In this document: piece by piece, positions 49,507 through 59,747 of the stretch
Layout of the letters: each line of letters starts with the position of its first letter
How positions within the stretch are numbered: position 1 is the first letter of the stretch
NCBI RefSeq assembly: GCF_016342265.1
Contig: NZ_JAEIOS010000011.1
Span: forward strand, 372,001 to 436,000
From: Corynebacterium meridianum
GTDB lineage: Bacteria; Actinomycetota; Actinomycetes; Mycobacteriales; Mycobacteriaceae
Direction: 5' to 3'
DNA: 64,000 nt
Made by a program: the position numbers and the translations under genes
The notes under the pieces: generated by a model
Seen by the model: the letters and a program-made list of their open reading frames with translations, nothing else
Told to the model about the DNA's origin: nothing
Database searches by the model: none

Positions 49507-51017
49507 TACTGGTCCTGGCCCTCCAGCTTGAGGGTCTTCTGGGTGCGCTCCCAGGTCTCGTGGAACAGTTTCTCGTCCATGGCGAGCTTGGTGCCGTAGG
49601 TGGGAACCATCTCCTTGATCTTCGGGCCCCACGAGACCATGTGCGAGCCGAAGCAACGCTCAAGAAGTTCGAGCATCGCGGCGGGCGCGATGGAGGCTCC
49701 AGGCGAGGCACCGAGGATGCCCGCGATCGAACCTTCCGCATTGTTGATCAGCGCGGTACCGAACTCGAGGGAACCGAACCGGGGTCCGGCGACCGGCTTG
49801 ATGACCTGGACTCGCTGCCCGGCGGTGACGAGCTCCCAGTCCTCCGAACGGGCGTTCGGCATGTACTCGCGGAGCGATTCCATCCGGGCCTCCGCGTCCT
49901 TCATCACCTCGGTGATGAGATACTTGGTCAGGCCCATCTCCTGGATGCCGACAGCCGCCATGGAAAGCACGTTGGTGGGGCGCAGCGACTTCGCCAGGTC
50001 GAACCAGGATCCCTGCTTCAGGAACTTCGGGGTCCAGCCCGCGTAGGGGCCGAAGAGCAGGCCCGTCTTGCCGTCGATGACGCGGGTGTCCAGGTGCGGG
50101 ACACTCATCGGGGGGGCACCGACCGATGCTTTACCGTAGACCTTCGCGTGGTGCTGGGCGATGATCTCCTCGTTGGTGCAGCGCAGCCACTCACCGGATA
50201 CCGGGAAACCACCGAAGCCCCGGATCTCCGGGATCCCGGACTTCTGGAGCAGCGGCAGTGCCATTCCGCCGGCTCCGACGAACACGAAGTTCGCCCGGAC
50301 CACACTGGTGTCACCGGTGTGGACGTTCTTGACCCGGATCTTCCACTTCGCACCGTCGCGGATGATGTCGGCGACCTCGTGTCCGTACCGGATCTCGGTC
50401 CCGGCCTCCTCCGCGTTGCGGAGGAACTGACGGGTGAGTGCGCCGTAGTTGATGTCGGTTCCGGCGTCGGTCCACGAGATCGCGACCTTCTGCCTGTCGA
50501 AGTCCCGACCCTCAGCCATGAGGGGGAGGAACTCCGCGAACTTCTGCTCGTCGTCGGTGAACTGCATGTCCGGGAACAGCGGGTGGACCGACAGTGCATC
50601 ATAGCGCTTGCGCAGGTACCGGACCTGATCATCACCCTGAGCGAAGGAGACGTGGGGAACCTGGTTGATGAAGCCGCGGGCGTTGTCGAGCTCGTTGTTC
50701 TCCAGGAGGTAGGACCAGAACTGGCGGGACACCTGGAACTTCTCGTTCACGGCGACGGCCTTGACGGTCTGGATCTCACCGCCGACCTCCGGGGTGTAGT
50801 TCAGCTCACACAGCGCGGAGTGTCCGGTGCCGGCGTTGTTCCACGGCGAGGAGGATTCCTCGGCGGGGCCGTCGAGCCGTTCGACGACGAGCTGTGACCA
50901 TCCGGGTTCAAGCTGGCGCAGCATCGCACCGAGGGTCGCGGACATGATGCCTGCGCCGATCAGACAGACATCAACTTCGTCTGTCACATGAGCTGCAGAA
51001 ACCTTGGAGTCAGACAC
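49506..51017 (-). CDS. mqo: Malate:quinone oxidoreductase
   Basis: Membrane-associated FAD enzyme that oxidises malate to oxaloacetate and reduces menaquinone. 503 residues from the GTG at 51017 (protein then starts [16 protein letters not shown], close to the C. glutamicum protein as I recall it); an in-frame TTG at 51026 is the alternative. FAD motif [45 protein letters not shown]-like segment, [44 protein letters not shown]. Runs directly into the chelatase gene. Confidence 0.96.
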   Translation of the reverse strand: MSDSKVSAAHVTDEVDVCLIGAGIMSATLGAMLRQLEPGWSQLVVERLDGPAEESSSPWNNAGTGHSALCELNYTPEVGGEIQTVKAVAVNEKFQVSRQFWSYLLENNELDNARGFINQVPHVSFAQGDDQVRYLRKRYDALSVHPLFPDMQFTDDEQKFAEFLPLMAEGRDFDRQKVAISWTDAGTDINYGALTRQFLRNAEEAGTEIRYGHEVADIIRDGAKWKIRVKNVHTGDTSVVRANFVFVGAGGMALPLLQKSGIPEIRGFGGFPVSGEWLRCTNEEIIAQHHAKVYGKASVGAPPMSVPHLDTRVIDGKTGLLFGPYAGWTPKFLKQGSWFDLAKSLRPTNVLSMAAVGIQEMGLTKYLITEVMKDAEARMESLREYMPNARSEDWELVTAGQRVQVIKPVAGPRFGSLEFGTALINNAEGSIAGILGASPGASIAPAAMLELLERCFGSHMVSWGPKIKEMVPTYGTKLAMDEKLFHETWERTQKTLKLEGQDQ

Positions 51018-51026
51018 TGTATTCAA

Positions 51027-52577
51027 CCTTCGCTAGTTCTTCGAATTGTGCATTCGTCCCAGTCCCGGTAAGCGGATCCATTCGGAACCGCAACCTTCAC
51101 GCCATCATCCACCGTTCCACCCTGAAAGACCGTCCGGTGTCCGCTCATCCCCGACCGTTATCCGGATGACACGCACGACATGACACGACACCGACGGAAC
51201 CCTGCAGAGCATCCCGATCGACCATCACTGACCGATGCTGCCGTCACCAGCACCGGCACGGCCCAAGAGAGGATTCCTGGACTGGCCTATCGCTGTAACA
51301 CCTTACGCCCTGCACCCCGGGGGTATCAGCACAGCCCTGGTTTCGATGCCCACTTGCCCACCCACCGACACCCCCACCCACTCCGGTATCAAGCCGCCTA
51401 CCTCGTAAAATCCGGCACCGGCAGGAACAGGCCCCCAGGTTCGGGGAATCAAGGGGAGAGTCGACGATGGCCTAGATACCCCCACTTTCACCCCCGAAAA
51501 ACACGCAGACAGTGAGCCACGTCATAAACACTGTCCGGTCAGTACGAGGCCAACCACCCGGAGAACCGACGAACAGTCCGTGACCGTAGCCGAAGATCTC
51601 CTGACCGAGAGTTGAGCACACCCCGCACACACCGGAGCTCTCCCGGGACCAGATCCCGGACAAGGGAGCCGAACCGCATGTTCAGAAGACCCCTCGATCG
51701 TCCGCCGACGACCGCACTGCCGGTTGCCCCGCCCTCGTCCTCGGCGTCCCCCGTGCAAGCCGCACCACGGCTGTCCGACCAGACGACACTCCCCCAATAC
51801 GGATTCGACAGGAGTAGGCCATGGGCCGGGTCGCCACGGTTCCGGGGGAGCAAGTTCCCCGTCTCGGTTCAGGAACACAGTGAAGCCTCTCGGGAGAGCA
51901 CAGGAACAGCCCGGCGCGCTCACCCCTCCGGGAGCGCAGGTCACAGTAGACATCGACCGGGTGTCCGGGATCATGGGACACATTCCGGGGAACACTCACC
52001 AACCCCTTCAGACAACTGCGGATACGCTGCGCTCGCTCCCCAGTCTCGGAGTACAGGAATGGCGGCCCATCGGACAGCGCAACCACGTCCGAAACCGGAA
52101 CCTCCACACGCGAATCCCGACTGCCGACGCGAACGACGGACTCAGGCACCACAGCTCGTCCGAGGGTCGGGCCCGGTTGTCAGGGATGAACTTCGCCGCC
52201 GGTCTGCACGAATCGGACAACGCACCCGATCCACCGATGGGATACGACACCACCACCGCGGATCCCCATCGACGCCGGTGTTTTCGGGGCTGACGGTGAG
52301 CAGACCTCCCGGTCGGAGTTGTCGATCGGGTGAAGGAAGCGGTGGGGCCTCGTGTCTCAGGTGTACGGGAAGTCCCGGGATCTCCCGGATGAGAGGGACG
52401 CCCGGGAACGCATCGCACAGTGATCCGGCAACCATCAGCACCGTCCGCGAGATCCTGGGACACCTCCTCTCGCGGCATCTGGCGTCCCTGTCAACCAGCG
52501 GCGTCGCCCGTGAGAGGGGTACCCGGGCCCCATCCCCGGCCTGCACCGCAGGGGCGGCACGGCCTGTCTCCCCGGGA
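51027..52577. other. 1.55-kb region without a supported gene
   Basis: Several overlapping open frames exist on both strands (the longest about 320 codons, plus strand, 51612-52580) but all are Arg/Ser/Pro-rich, lack recognisable motifs, and none has a good start with RBS or close -10. Diverged copies of a TCTCGG...ACAGGAA-like motif occur near 51858-51875, 51895-51912 and 52055-52072. Base composition is somewhat less GC-rich than the flanks. Candidates are a decayed gene or island remnant, or long regulatory/noncoding sequence. Confidence 0.4.
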
Positions 52578-52583
52578 TAGGGT
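52578..52583 (+). promoter_or_regulatory. -10 element of the alpha/beta hydrolase gene
   Basis: TAGGGT, 7 nt before the ATG at 52591; no RBS, so a leaderless mRNA (possibly including mtr) is expected. Confidence 0.5.
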
Positions 52584-52590
52584 GGGCGGC

Positions 52591-53619
52591 ATGAGCGATC
52601 TGCCGATCTCCGAGACGTACACGGACGACATCCTGGGTGAAGGATTCACCAGACGGACCCTGCGGCTGGGCGCGGATCCGGAAGGTGGCGGGTCCGTGGT
52701 GTCGACGCTGGTCAGGTACCTTCCACCGGACTGCGGGGACTTCTCTTCGCGGCCCGCCATGATATTCGTCCACGGCATGAGTGACTACTTCTTCCACCGC
52801 CACGTCGCCGAGCGTTTCCACCGGGAGGGCTACGCCGTGTACGGGGTGGATCTGCGCAAGTGCGGACGCTCGCATCTGGCGGGTCAGTTGTGGCACGACG
52901 TCCGGGACGTCCGCAGGTACTTCGAGGATCTCAACGCGACCCTGGATGCGGTGCGGCAGAACCACGGACAGGTGATCGTCCAGGCGCACTCCACCGGAGG
53001 TCTCATCGTCCCCCTCTGGCTGGATCACCTTCGCAGGGCGGCGACCACCGGGGACCCCGTGGCCGCAGCGCGACACTCCGCGATCGCGGCGACCGTCCTC
53101 AACAGCCCGTGGCTCGACCTGATGTTCCCCGCACCACTCCACCGGTGGACCCGCCCACTGATCCGTGCACTGGGTGATCTTGCCCCGGAGCTCAACCTCC
53201 CCGGTGGTCTCGCGGGCTACGGCGAGTCCATCCACGCCGACCACTACGGCGAGTGGGATTTCAACACCCGGATCAAACCGATAGCCGGTCACGCGAAGAA
53301 CGCGGGCTGGTTCGCCGCTGTCGTCCGCGCCCAGGACACGGTCCACGCCGGGGGCGTGGAATGCGGGACCCCGGTTCTGGTGTTGTGCTCTACACAGTCC
53401 TGGCTCAACAAGCCGTACTCGGCGGTGACGGACACCTCGGACGCGGTACTCAATGTCGATCAGATCCAGCAGTGGGCACCGTCGCTCGGCGCAGATGTCA
53501 CCGTGATCCCGGTGGAGGGTGCCCGACACGACGTGTGGCTCTCGCTCCGTCGCCCCAGAGAAAGAGCATTCACCGCCGCGATCAACTGGTTGACCGAAAC
53601 CCTGGCCGACCGGGCCTGA
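52591..53619 (+). CDS. Alpha/beta hydrolase (lysophospholipase-like)
   Basis: 342 residues. FVHGMSDYFFHRHVAERF (oxyanion HG), YAVYGVDLRKCGRSHLAGQ, nucleophile elbow VIVQAHSTGGLIVPLW (Ser in HSTGG, close to GxSxG), and late His in PVEGARHDVWLSL with Asp likely in the VLNVDQIQQW stretch. Cytoplasmic, no signal peptide. Immediately upstream of mtr on the same strand, as Rv2854 is of Rv2855 in M. tuberculosis (from memory); a link to thiol metabolism is only suggested by position. Substrate unknown. Confidence 0.82.
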   Translation: MSDLPISETYTDDILGEGFTRRTLRLGADPEGGGSVVSTLVRYLPPDCGDFSSRPAMIFVHGMSDYFFHRHVAERFHREGYAVYGVDLRKCGRSHLAGQLWHDVRDVRRYFEDLNATLDAVRQNHGQVIVQAHSTGGLIVPLWLDHLRRAATTGDPVAAARHSAIAATVLNSPWLDLMFPAPLHRWTRPLIRALGDLAPELNLPGGLAGYGESIHADHYGEWDFNTRIKPIAGHAKNAGWFAAVVRAQDTVHAGGVECGTPVLVLCSTQSWLNKPYSAVTDTSDAVLNVDQIQQWAPSLGADVTVIPVEGARHDVWLSLRRPRERAFTAAINWLTETLADRA

Positions 53620-53692
53620 ACCGACTCCCCGCGACGGCGACAACCGATCCGGACACGACCCCGACACGACAAGGAACTACGGACCAACTGCC

Positions 53693-55090
53693 ATGACCAC
53701 CCCATCCCCCACCCACTACGACCTCATCATCATCGGAACCGGATCGGGCAACTCGATTCCGGGCCCGGAGTTCGACGACAAGAAGATCGCCATCGTCGAA
53801 AAGGGACGCTTCGGCGGAACCTGCCTGAATGTCGGCTGCATCCCCACGAAGATGTACGTCTACACCGCCGACGTCGCGGAAGAAATCCGCAACGCGACCA
53901 CGTACGGGCTGGACGCGCAGCTCAACGGCGTCGACTGGGCGTCGATCCGCGAGCGGGTCTTCGGTCGTCGCATCGACCCCATCGCCGACGGCGGTGAGGC
54001 GTACCGCCGCGGGGAAGAGACCCCGAACATCGACGTCTACGACCGTGCCGCACGCTTCGTCGGTGAGCGAACCATCGAGACAGGTTCAGGAGACGAACTC
54101 GTCACCATCACCGGTGACACGATCGTCATCGCCGCCGGAGCACGCCCCACGATTCTGCCGGCGATCGCGGATTCGGGCGTGACGTACTACACCAACGAGA
54201 ACATCATGCGCCTCGAGGAGCTGCCGAAGACGATGACGGTCCTCGGGGGCGGATTCATCGCGGTCGAGTTCGCCCACGTATTCGCCTCTCTCGGGGTGGA
54301 CGTCACGCTGGTCAACCGGTCGGAGCGGTTGCTGCGGAAGACCGACGCCGCCATCTCCGACCGCTACACCGAACTCGCCGCGAAGCGATTCAACCTCCGG
54401 CTCGGCGTGACCCCGACCGGGGCGACCGAGGACGAGCACGGCGTGACCCTGAAGCTCGATGACGGCTCCGAGGTCACCTCGGAGGTGCTTCTCGCCGCGA
54501 CCGGCCGTACCCCGAACGGTGATCAGTTGAATCTCGACGCGGCAGGCATCGAGATGGATGGACAGCGCATCAGGGTCGACGCGTACGGTCGGACCACCGC
54601 CGAGGGTGTCTGGGCGCTCGGGGACGTCAGCTCGCCGTACCAGCTCAAGCACGTCGCAAACGCGGAGATGCGCGCGGTGCGACACAATCTGCTTCACCCG
54701 GATGACCTCAAGCCGATGCCGCACGAGAACGTTCCCGCCGCGATCTTCACCCACCCGCAGATCGCGAGTATCGGGCTCACCGAGGACGAGGCCCGCGACG
54801 CCGGGTACGACGTCACCGTCAAGGTGCAGGACTACGGCGACGTGGCGTTCGGCTGGGCGATGGAGGACAGCACCGGGTTCGCCAAACTCATCGCCGACCG
54901 CCGGAACGGACGCCTGCTCGGTGCCCACATCATCGGGCCGCAGGCCTCCACCCTGATCCAGCAGCTGATCACGGTGATGGCCTTCGACCTCGACGTCCGC
55001 GACGTCGCCCGTGACCAGTACTGGATCCATCCGGCACTGCCCGAGCTCATCGAGAACGCGCTGCTGGGTCTCGAGTTCGGTCCCCGGTAG
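53693..55090 (+). CDS. mtr: Mycothione reductase
   Basis: NADPH-dependent flavoprotein that regenerates mycothiol from mycothione. 465 residues. Redox-active disulfide motif GRFGGTCLNVGCIPTKM, NADPH motif VLGGGFIAVEFAHVFASLG, FAD motif GVWALGDVS, and the dimer-interface catalytic His-Glu in QYWIHPALPELIENAL. The N-terminal FAD motif reads IIIGTGSGNSIPG, the distinctive Mtr variant. AAGGAA precedes the ATG. Supports an actinobacterial host with mycothiol. Confidence 0.95.
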   Translation: MTTPSPTHYDLIIIGTGSGNSIPGPEFDDKKIAIVEKGRFGGTCLNVGCIPTKMYVYTADVAEEIRNATTYGLDAQLNGVDWASIRERVFGRRIDPIADGGEAYRRGEETPNIDVYDRAARFVGERTIETGSGDELVTITGDTIVIAAGARPTILPAIADSGVTYYTNENIMRLEELPKTMTVLGGGFIAVEFAHVFASLGVDVTLVNRSERLLRKTDAAISDRYTELAAKRFNLRLGVTPTGATEDEHGVTLKLDDGSEVTSEVLLAATGRTPNGDQLNLDAAGIEMDGQRIRVDAYGRTTAEGVWALGDVSSPYQLKHVANAEMRAVRHNLLHPDDLKPMPHENVPAAIFTHPQIASIGLTEDEARDAGYDVTVKVQDYGDVAFGWAMEDSTGFAKLIADRRNGRLLGAHIIGPQASTLIQQLITVMAFDLDVRDVARDQYWIHPALPELIENALLGLEFGPR

Positions 55091-55103
55091 TCGGGACCAT
55101 GCC

Positions 55104-55150
55104 GGCGCCCGTGCCTTCCGGCACCCGGTTGTGGGTTGGGCACGGGTGCC
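55104..55150 (+). terminator. Hairpin after mtr
   Basis: 12-bp arms with one mismatch (55104-55115, 55139-55150), 13 nt past the mtr stop. No clear T tract, so factor-independent termination is uncertain. Confidence 0.4.
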
Positions 55151-55184
55151 TCCCGGTTGGTCGGGAGCAGTAGGATTGGCCGCT

Positions 55185-56576
55185 ATGTCGACCGCCACAC
55201 AGCCCGATGAACGCCGAGCGGGCATCTTCTCCCAGGGTTTCGCCGCAACCACCGTCGGTCTGCTCATGGCGATCACCGCCTGTGCCTTCGACAACACCGC
55301 GGTGACGGCGGTGATGCCGCGGATCACCCGCGAACTGGGCGACACCGGGGCCTATTCACTGGCGTTCTCGATCCCCTTCGCGGTGTCCATCGTGGCGATG
55401 GTCGCCGCGGGAATCGCCACCGATGTAGCCGGTGCCCGGCTGTCCATGGTGACCGGGACCGTGATTCTCGTGATCGGCCTGGCGCTCGCGGTCGTCGCGC
55501 CCGACATGAGCGTGTTCCTCTTCTCCCGGGGTATCCAGGGGTTCGGGATCGGTGCCGTGATCGTGGCCATATACGCGGTGATCGCGCAGGTCTACCCGGC
55601 CGCGCTGCGGGCCCCGGTGTTCGCCGCGTTCGCGGGAGCGTGGGTTATCCCCTCACTGGTCGGCCCGGCGTTGGCGGGGATCCTCACCGAGGCGTTCAGC
55701 TGGCACGCGGTGTTTCTGTTCACTCTGGTGCTGCTCGTTGTCGCGGCGGTCCTGTTGGGTCCCGCCGTACGCAGGCTACCGGTACGGCGGGGAACGCTCT
55801 CCCGCACGAGTGCCCGGATGCTCGTCGCGGCGCTGATCCTCTCGGCGGCGGCGGGGGCACTCAACTACTCGCCGCAGCTCGCGCTCGGCGCGGGAATGGT
55901 GGCGTTCGTACTGTCTCTCCCGGTGATCGCGCTGGCGATCGGCCCCCTGGTGCCGGTGGGCACGCTACGGGGCCGGACCGGAGTGCCCCGCCTGGTCCTT
56001 TCCCGGGTACTGACCGACATGGTCCTCGGTGCCGAGATCTACATCCCGCTGCTGCTCGCCCAGGCGTACGGACTGGGACCGACGCTCACTGGCCTGGGGC
56101 TCTCCGTCAGCGGCGTGACCTGGTTCATCGCCTCGCAGATCCAGGCGCGGTTCACGGCGGACTGGTCGATGCCGACCGTCGCCAGGTTCTCCGCCGCGGC
56201 GATGGCCGGCGGACTGATCGTCGTTGCGCTGACCGTGGGGTTCGGGGCACCGTGGGCGATCGCGGTCACCGGCTGGGGACTCTCTGCGTTCGGAATCGGC
56301 TTCATCTATCCGCGTCTTTCCAGCGAACCCCTGGAACTGTTGCCCCCGGAGCAGAGCGGCTTCATAGGCTCCGCCCTCCAGGTGGCCGGAATCACGGGGA
56401 TGACGGTCTCCATCGCGGTGGGTGCACTGGCACTCGCCGCGCTGGGCGGCTCGGATGTCCACACCCGCTTCCTGGTCACCTACCTGGTGCTGACCTGTGC
56501 CGTCATTCCCTTCGTGTGGTTGTGGCGCCCCGGTGCGGGGGCTGTGCCCCGGTCCCCGTCCGCACGCGTGCGCTGA
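55185..56576 (+). CDS. MFS transporter (14-TM-like drug exporter type)
   Basis: 463 residues. First span LLMAITACAFDNTAVTAVMPRITRELG is DHA2 motif D1-like; IATDVAGARLSMVTG replaces the usual GRK motif A; FLFSRGIQGFGIGAVIVAIYAVIAQVYP matches the arginine-bearing TM4; GAWVIPSLVGPALAGILTEAFSWHAVFLFTLVLL is motif C. About 12-13 hydrophobic segments. ATG at 55185 with TAGGAT 8 nt upstream. Substrate unknown; no coupling to mtr beyond orientation. Confidence 0.82.
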   Translation: MSTATQPDERRAGIFSQGFAATTVGLLMAITACAFDNTAVTAVMPRITRELGDTGAYSLAFSIPFAVSIVAMVAAGIATDVAGARLSMVTGTVILVIGLALAVVAPDMSVFLFSRGIQGFGIGAVIVAIYAVIAQVYPAALRAPVFAAFAGAWVIPSLVGPALAGILTEAFSWHAVFLFTLVLLVVAAVLLGPAVRRLPVRRGTLSRTSARMLVAALILSAAAGALNYSPQLALGAGMVAFVLSLPVIALAIGPLVPVGTLRGRTGVPRLVLSRVLTDMVLGAEIYIPLLLAQAYGLGPTLTGLGLSVSGVTWFIASQIQARFTADWSMPTVARFSAAAMAGGLIVVALTVGFGAPWAIAVTGWGLSAFGIGFIYPRLSSEPLELLPPEQSGFIGSALQVAGITGMTVSIAVGALALAALGGSDVHTRFLVTYLVLTCAVIPFVWLWRPGAGAVPRSPSARVR

Positions 56577-56682
56577 CCCCCAGGAGACGGTGCTGGCCCG
56601 GTGTTCCGTTCGCCGCCCTCTACACTGGGCGGTCACCCTTCCCGCCCCGGACAACCGGGTGCGGGCACCGAGGAAGGACCCC

Positions 56683-57489
56683 GTGATCCCTCGTACCTCT
56701 CCACACCGAACCCTGGGTGTCGTCATCCCGTGTCTCAACGACGCCGAGCTGCTCACCCGCTGCCTGCGTGCACTGCACCGACAGACCGTACCCGCCACCG
56801 AGATCCTCGTCGTCGACAACGGCAATACCGACGACTCGGCAGCGGTGGCGCGCGACCATGGTGCCCGTGTGATCGAGGAACCCCGTCGTGGTATCACCTG
56901 GGCGACCCGGACCGGTTTCGACGCCGCTGTGTCGGATGTGATGCTCCGGACGGACGCCGACGTCGAACCGGGCCCCGATTTCCTGGAGAGACTTCACCGG
57001 GCGTGGGATCTGGCGGAGGACCAGACACGTTCCGGGGCGAGTCGACGCCGGGTCATCGGGGTGACCGGGTCCGGGCGTTTCGAGTTGCCCGGCAGGTGGG
57101 GCCCGTTGGCCAGCGCCGTCTATCTCGGCGCGTACCGGGCCAGCGTGGGTTCGACTCTCGGTCACCAACCGTTCTTCGGGACGAACTACTGCATCCGGCG
57201 GGACTGGTGGCTGGAGGTTCGCGACAGCGTGGACATGAGTGACACCGAGGTGCACGAGGACATGCACCTGAGTTTCGCGGTGCGCCCCGAGGAGACCGTC
57301 TGGTTGCAGTCCGATCTGACGCTCACGATGGATGGTCGGGCGGTGGAGCCCGGTTCGCAGATGCTGCGCCGATTCCGCCGGGGCTTCCACACCATCGCGG
57401 TAAACTGGCGTAGCGAAAAACCCTGGCAGCGCCTCGACTCCCGGGGCCTCCTGCCCGCCCCGCTCCCCCGGAAGGGACCTCCCGCATGA
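56683..57489 (+). CDS. Glycosyltransferase family 2, candidate carotenoid (CrtX-like) glycosyltransferase
   Basis: 268 residues from the GTG at 56683 (AGGAAGG upstream; the open frame continues back into the MFS gene but is noncoding). GT-A fold: GVVIPCLNDAELLTRCL, EILVVDNGNTDDSA, DXD-type RTDADVEPG, ending with FGTNYCIRRDWW and EDMHLSFAV. No membrane spans. Its stop overlaps the crtI start (ATGA), so it is the first gene of the carotenoid operon. Family 2 CrtX enzymes occur in C50 carotenoid clusters (e.g. Micrococcus luteus), which suggests glucosylation of decaprenoxanthin; unproven. Confidence 0.78.
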   Translation: MIPRTSPHRTLGVVIPCLNDAELLTRCLRALHRQTVPATEILVVDNGNTDDSAAVARDHGARVIEEPRRGITWATRTGFDAAVSDVMLRTDADVEPGPDFLERLHRAWDLAEDQTRSGASRRRVIGVTGSGRFELPGRWGPLASAVYLGAYRASVGSTLGHQPFFGTNYCIRRDWWLEVRDSVDMSDTEVHEDMHLSFAVRPEETVWLQSDLTLTMDGRAVEPGSQMLRRFRRGFHTIAVNWRSEKPWQRLDSRGLLPAPLPRKGPPA

Positions 57490-59126
57490 CCAGCACCACT
57501 CCACCACGGACGGCCGTCATCATCGGGGCAGGTGTCGCGGGACTGGCCACCGCGGCCCTGCTCGCCCGCGAGGGAGTGTCGGTCACCGTCGTCGAGCAGG
57601 GATCCACCGTCGGCGGACGGGCCGGCACGCTCACCGTCGACGAGGCCCCCGGGTTCCGGTGGGACACCGGTCCGAGCTGGTATCTCATGCCCGACGCCTT
57701 CGATCATTTCTTCCGGCTGATGGGCACCAGCACGGACGCCGAGGTCGGGCTGAAAACCCTGGATCCGGCGTACCGGGTGTACACCGAGGGCCATCCACCA
57801 CTGGATGTCCCCGCAGGCCGTGACGGGGCCGCGGCACTGTTCGAATCCATCGAGCCCGGCGCGGGTGCCCGGCTCGGGGAGTATCTCGATTCCGCGGCGG
57901 ACGCGTACCGCATCGCGGTCGAGCGGTTCCTCTACACCACGTTCACCGGAGCGGGTGGATTCGTCAATCGCGATGTGGGTCGTCGTCTCGGGGTCCTCTC
58001 AACGTTGCTGACCACCTCGCTGGAGGACTTCGCGGCACGCTACGTCGACGATGTCCGGCTGCGCCAGATTCTGACGTACCCGGCGGTGTTCCTGTCGTCG
58101 CGCCCCGACGACACACCCGCCCTCTACCACCTGATGAGTCACACGGATCTGGACCAGGGAGTGAGGTATCCGGTGGGTGGATTCACCGCCCTGGTCGAGG
58201 CCATCGACAGGGTCGCCCGGCGGGCCGGCGCGGTCGTGTGTACATCCAACCGGGTTCTCCGGATAACCACCGAGGATCACCCGAGGTCGACGCAGGCGTT
58301 CCCGGACCGGTTCGGGCGCCTCCGCCCGACGAAGGCGAGGGCGACGGGGGTACAGGTGCTCACCGGCGAAGGCACGGTGGAGACTCTCACCGCGGACGTG
58401 GTGGTCAGCTGTGCCGATCTGCACCACACCGAGACCGCACTGCTTCCCACCCATCTGCGCAGTTATCCCGAGCGCTGGTGGGGTACGCGGAATCCGGGTC
58501 CCGGCACCGTTCTGGTGATGCTGGGTGTGCGGGGCGCGCTGCCCCAGCTCGCGCACCACACCCTGTTGTTCTCCCGCGAGTGGGACGCCGACTTCGACGC
58601 CGTGTTCGCCGGCCCGGTCGCAGACCGCGAGCTTCCCGCATCCCGCTCCATCTACATCTCGAAGCCCTCGGCCACCGACCCGGATGTGGCACCCGAGGGG
58701 CACGAGAACCTGTTCGTGCTGATCCCGGTTCCCGCGGACCCGCAGCTCGGGCACGGCTCCGCCTACGCACCGCACCCCGCTCCCCTGGTCGAGAGAATCG
58801 CCGATGCCGCGATCAAACAGATAGCCCGATGGACGGGAGTGGACGATCTCGCCGAGCGGATCGTGGTGCGCCGGACCTTGGGACCCGCGGATTTCTCCGG
58901 ACGTTACAACGCGTGGCACGGCGGGAGCATCGGGCCCGCGCACACGCTCGGCCAATCGGCGTTCCTCCGGGGAACCAACGCCAGCCATCTGGTGGATGGC
59001 CTATACTATGCCGGCGCGACGACCGTCCCCGGGGTCGGGGTACCGATGTGTCTGATCTCCGCGGAGAATGTGCTCAAGCGCCTCCGCGGAGACCGGACCC
59101 CCGCACCGCTGCCGGAGCCGATCTGA
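57486..59126 (+). CDS. crtI: Phytoene desaturase
   Basis: FAD-dependent four-step desaturation of phytoene to lycopene. 546 residues. N-terminal dinucleotide motif VIIGAGVAGLATAALLAREG with VEQGSTVGGRAGTL, then FRWDTGPSWYLMPDAFDHFF, VRYPVGGFTALVEAI and the C-terminal carotenoid-binding signature GLYYAGATTVPGVGVPMCLISAENV. Starts inside the glycosyltransferase stop, 1 nt before crtYe begins. Phytoene synthase (crtB) and GGPP synthase (crtE) are not in the window. Confidence 0.95.
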   Translation: MTSTTPPRTAVIIGAGVAGLATAALLAREGVSVTVVEQGSTVGGRAGTLTVDEAPGFRWDTGPSWYLMPDAFDHFFRLMGTSTDAEVGLKTLDPAYRVYTEGHPPLDVPAGRDGAAALFESIEPGAGARLGEYLDSAADAYRIAVERFLYTTFTGAGGFVNRDVGRRLGVLSTLLTTSLEDFAARYVDDVRLRQILTYPAVFLSSRPDDTPALYHLMSHTDLDQGVRYPVGGFTALVEAIDRVARRAGAVVCTSNRVLRITTEDHPRSTQAFPDRFGRLRPTKARATGVQVLTGEGTVETLTADVVVSCADLHHTETALLPTHLRSYPERWWGTRNPGPGTVLVMLGVRGALPQLAHHTLLFSREWDADFDAVFAGPVADRELPASRSIYISKPSATDPDVAPEGHENLFVLIPVPADPQLGHGSAYAPHPAPLVERIADAAIKQIARWTGVDDLAERIVVRRTLGPADFSGRYNAWHGGSIGPAHTLGQSAFLRGTNASHLVDGLYYAGATTVPGVGVPMCLISAENVLKRLRGDRTPAPLPEPI

Positions 59127-59127
59127 G

Positions 59128-59457
59128 ATGGACCGGTGGCTCTATCTGGCGAGTATCCTCGGCTCGATTCTGGCGATGGGGTTGTGCGACCACCGTTGGC
59201 GCCTGACGTTCACGGCGGCGCCTGCCCGTGCCACGGTGGTCAGCGTTGTCCTGTCTGGGATGTTCCTGCCGTGGGACGGCCTCGGAATCGTCAGCGGCGT
59301 CTTCTTCCGCGGCACCTCACGGTGGATGAGCGGAGTGGAACTCGCCCCCGAACTACCTCTCGAGGAACCGTTCTTCCTGTTCTTCCTGGTATATCTGGCG
59401 CTCAACCTCACCTCCTTCACCCGTATGACGGTGCCGGGGAAGATGGTCGGACAGTGA
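59128..59457 (+). CDS. crtYe: C50 carotenoid epsilon-cyclase subunit
   Basis: 109 residues, three hydrophobic segments; small membrane subunit of the heterodimeric cyclase that makes the epsilon rings of decaprenoxanthin. LAPELPLEEPFFLFFLVYLALN is the typical PLEE motif of CrtYc/Ye-type subunits. ATG at 59128, 1 nt after the crtI stop; overlaps crtYf by 4 nt. Confidence 0.88.
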   Translation: MDRWLYLASILGSILAMGLCDHRWRLTFTAAPARATVVSVVLSGMFLPWDGLGIVSGVFFRGTSRWMSGVELAPELPLEEPFFLFFLVYLALNLTSFTRMTVPGKMVGQ

Positions 59458-59747
59458 CGTATCTGCTGATCAGCCTGCCGTTCGTGCTGGTTGCCGCTGT
59501 GGTGTGGTGGACCAGGAGGCACTCGGTACCGGGACAGTGCACCGTGACCGCGGTTGTCGTCGTCACGCTCGTCGCACTCACCGTCATCTTCGACAACCTG
59601 ATGATCAGGGCCGGACTCGTGGGCTACGATCCGGCGCACCACACAGGTCTGACCATCGGGGTGATGCCGGTGGAGGATCTGGCGTACGCGGTTGTCGCGG
59701 GAGTGGCCGTACCCGCGGTCTGGCCGGGGAAGGGAACCCGGCGATGA
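59454..59747 (+). CDS. crtYf: C50 carotenoid epsilon-cyclase subunit
   Basis: 97 residues from GTG at 59454 (GTGA overlap with crtYe). Three membrane segments and the partner motif GVMPVEDLAYAVVAG, with FDNLMIRAGLVGYDP before it. Works as a dimer with CrtYe. Overlaps crtEb by ATGA. Confidence 0.87.
   Translation: MTYLLISLPFVLVAAVVWWTRRHSVPGQCTVTAVVVVTLVALTVIFDNLMIRAGLVGYDPAHHTGLTIGVMPVEDLAYAVVAGVAVPAVWPGKGTRR

Noticed and set aside
51180-51515. Small plus-strand frame of 111 codons just upstream of mqo
   Set aside because: No RBS, no close -10, His/Pro/Arg-rich composition; likely chance.
51612-52580. 322-codon plus-strand open frame in the gap between mqo and the hydrolase
   Set aside because: Arg/Ser/Pro-rich throughout, no known motif, and it runs over the promoter of the hydrolase gene; reported only as part of the unexplained gap.
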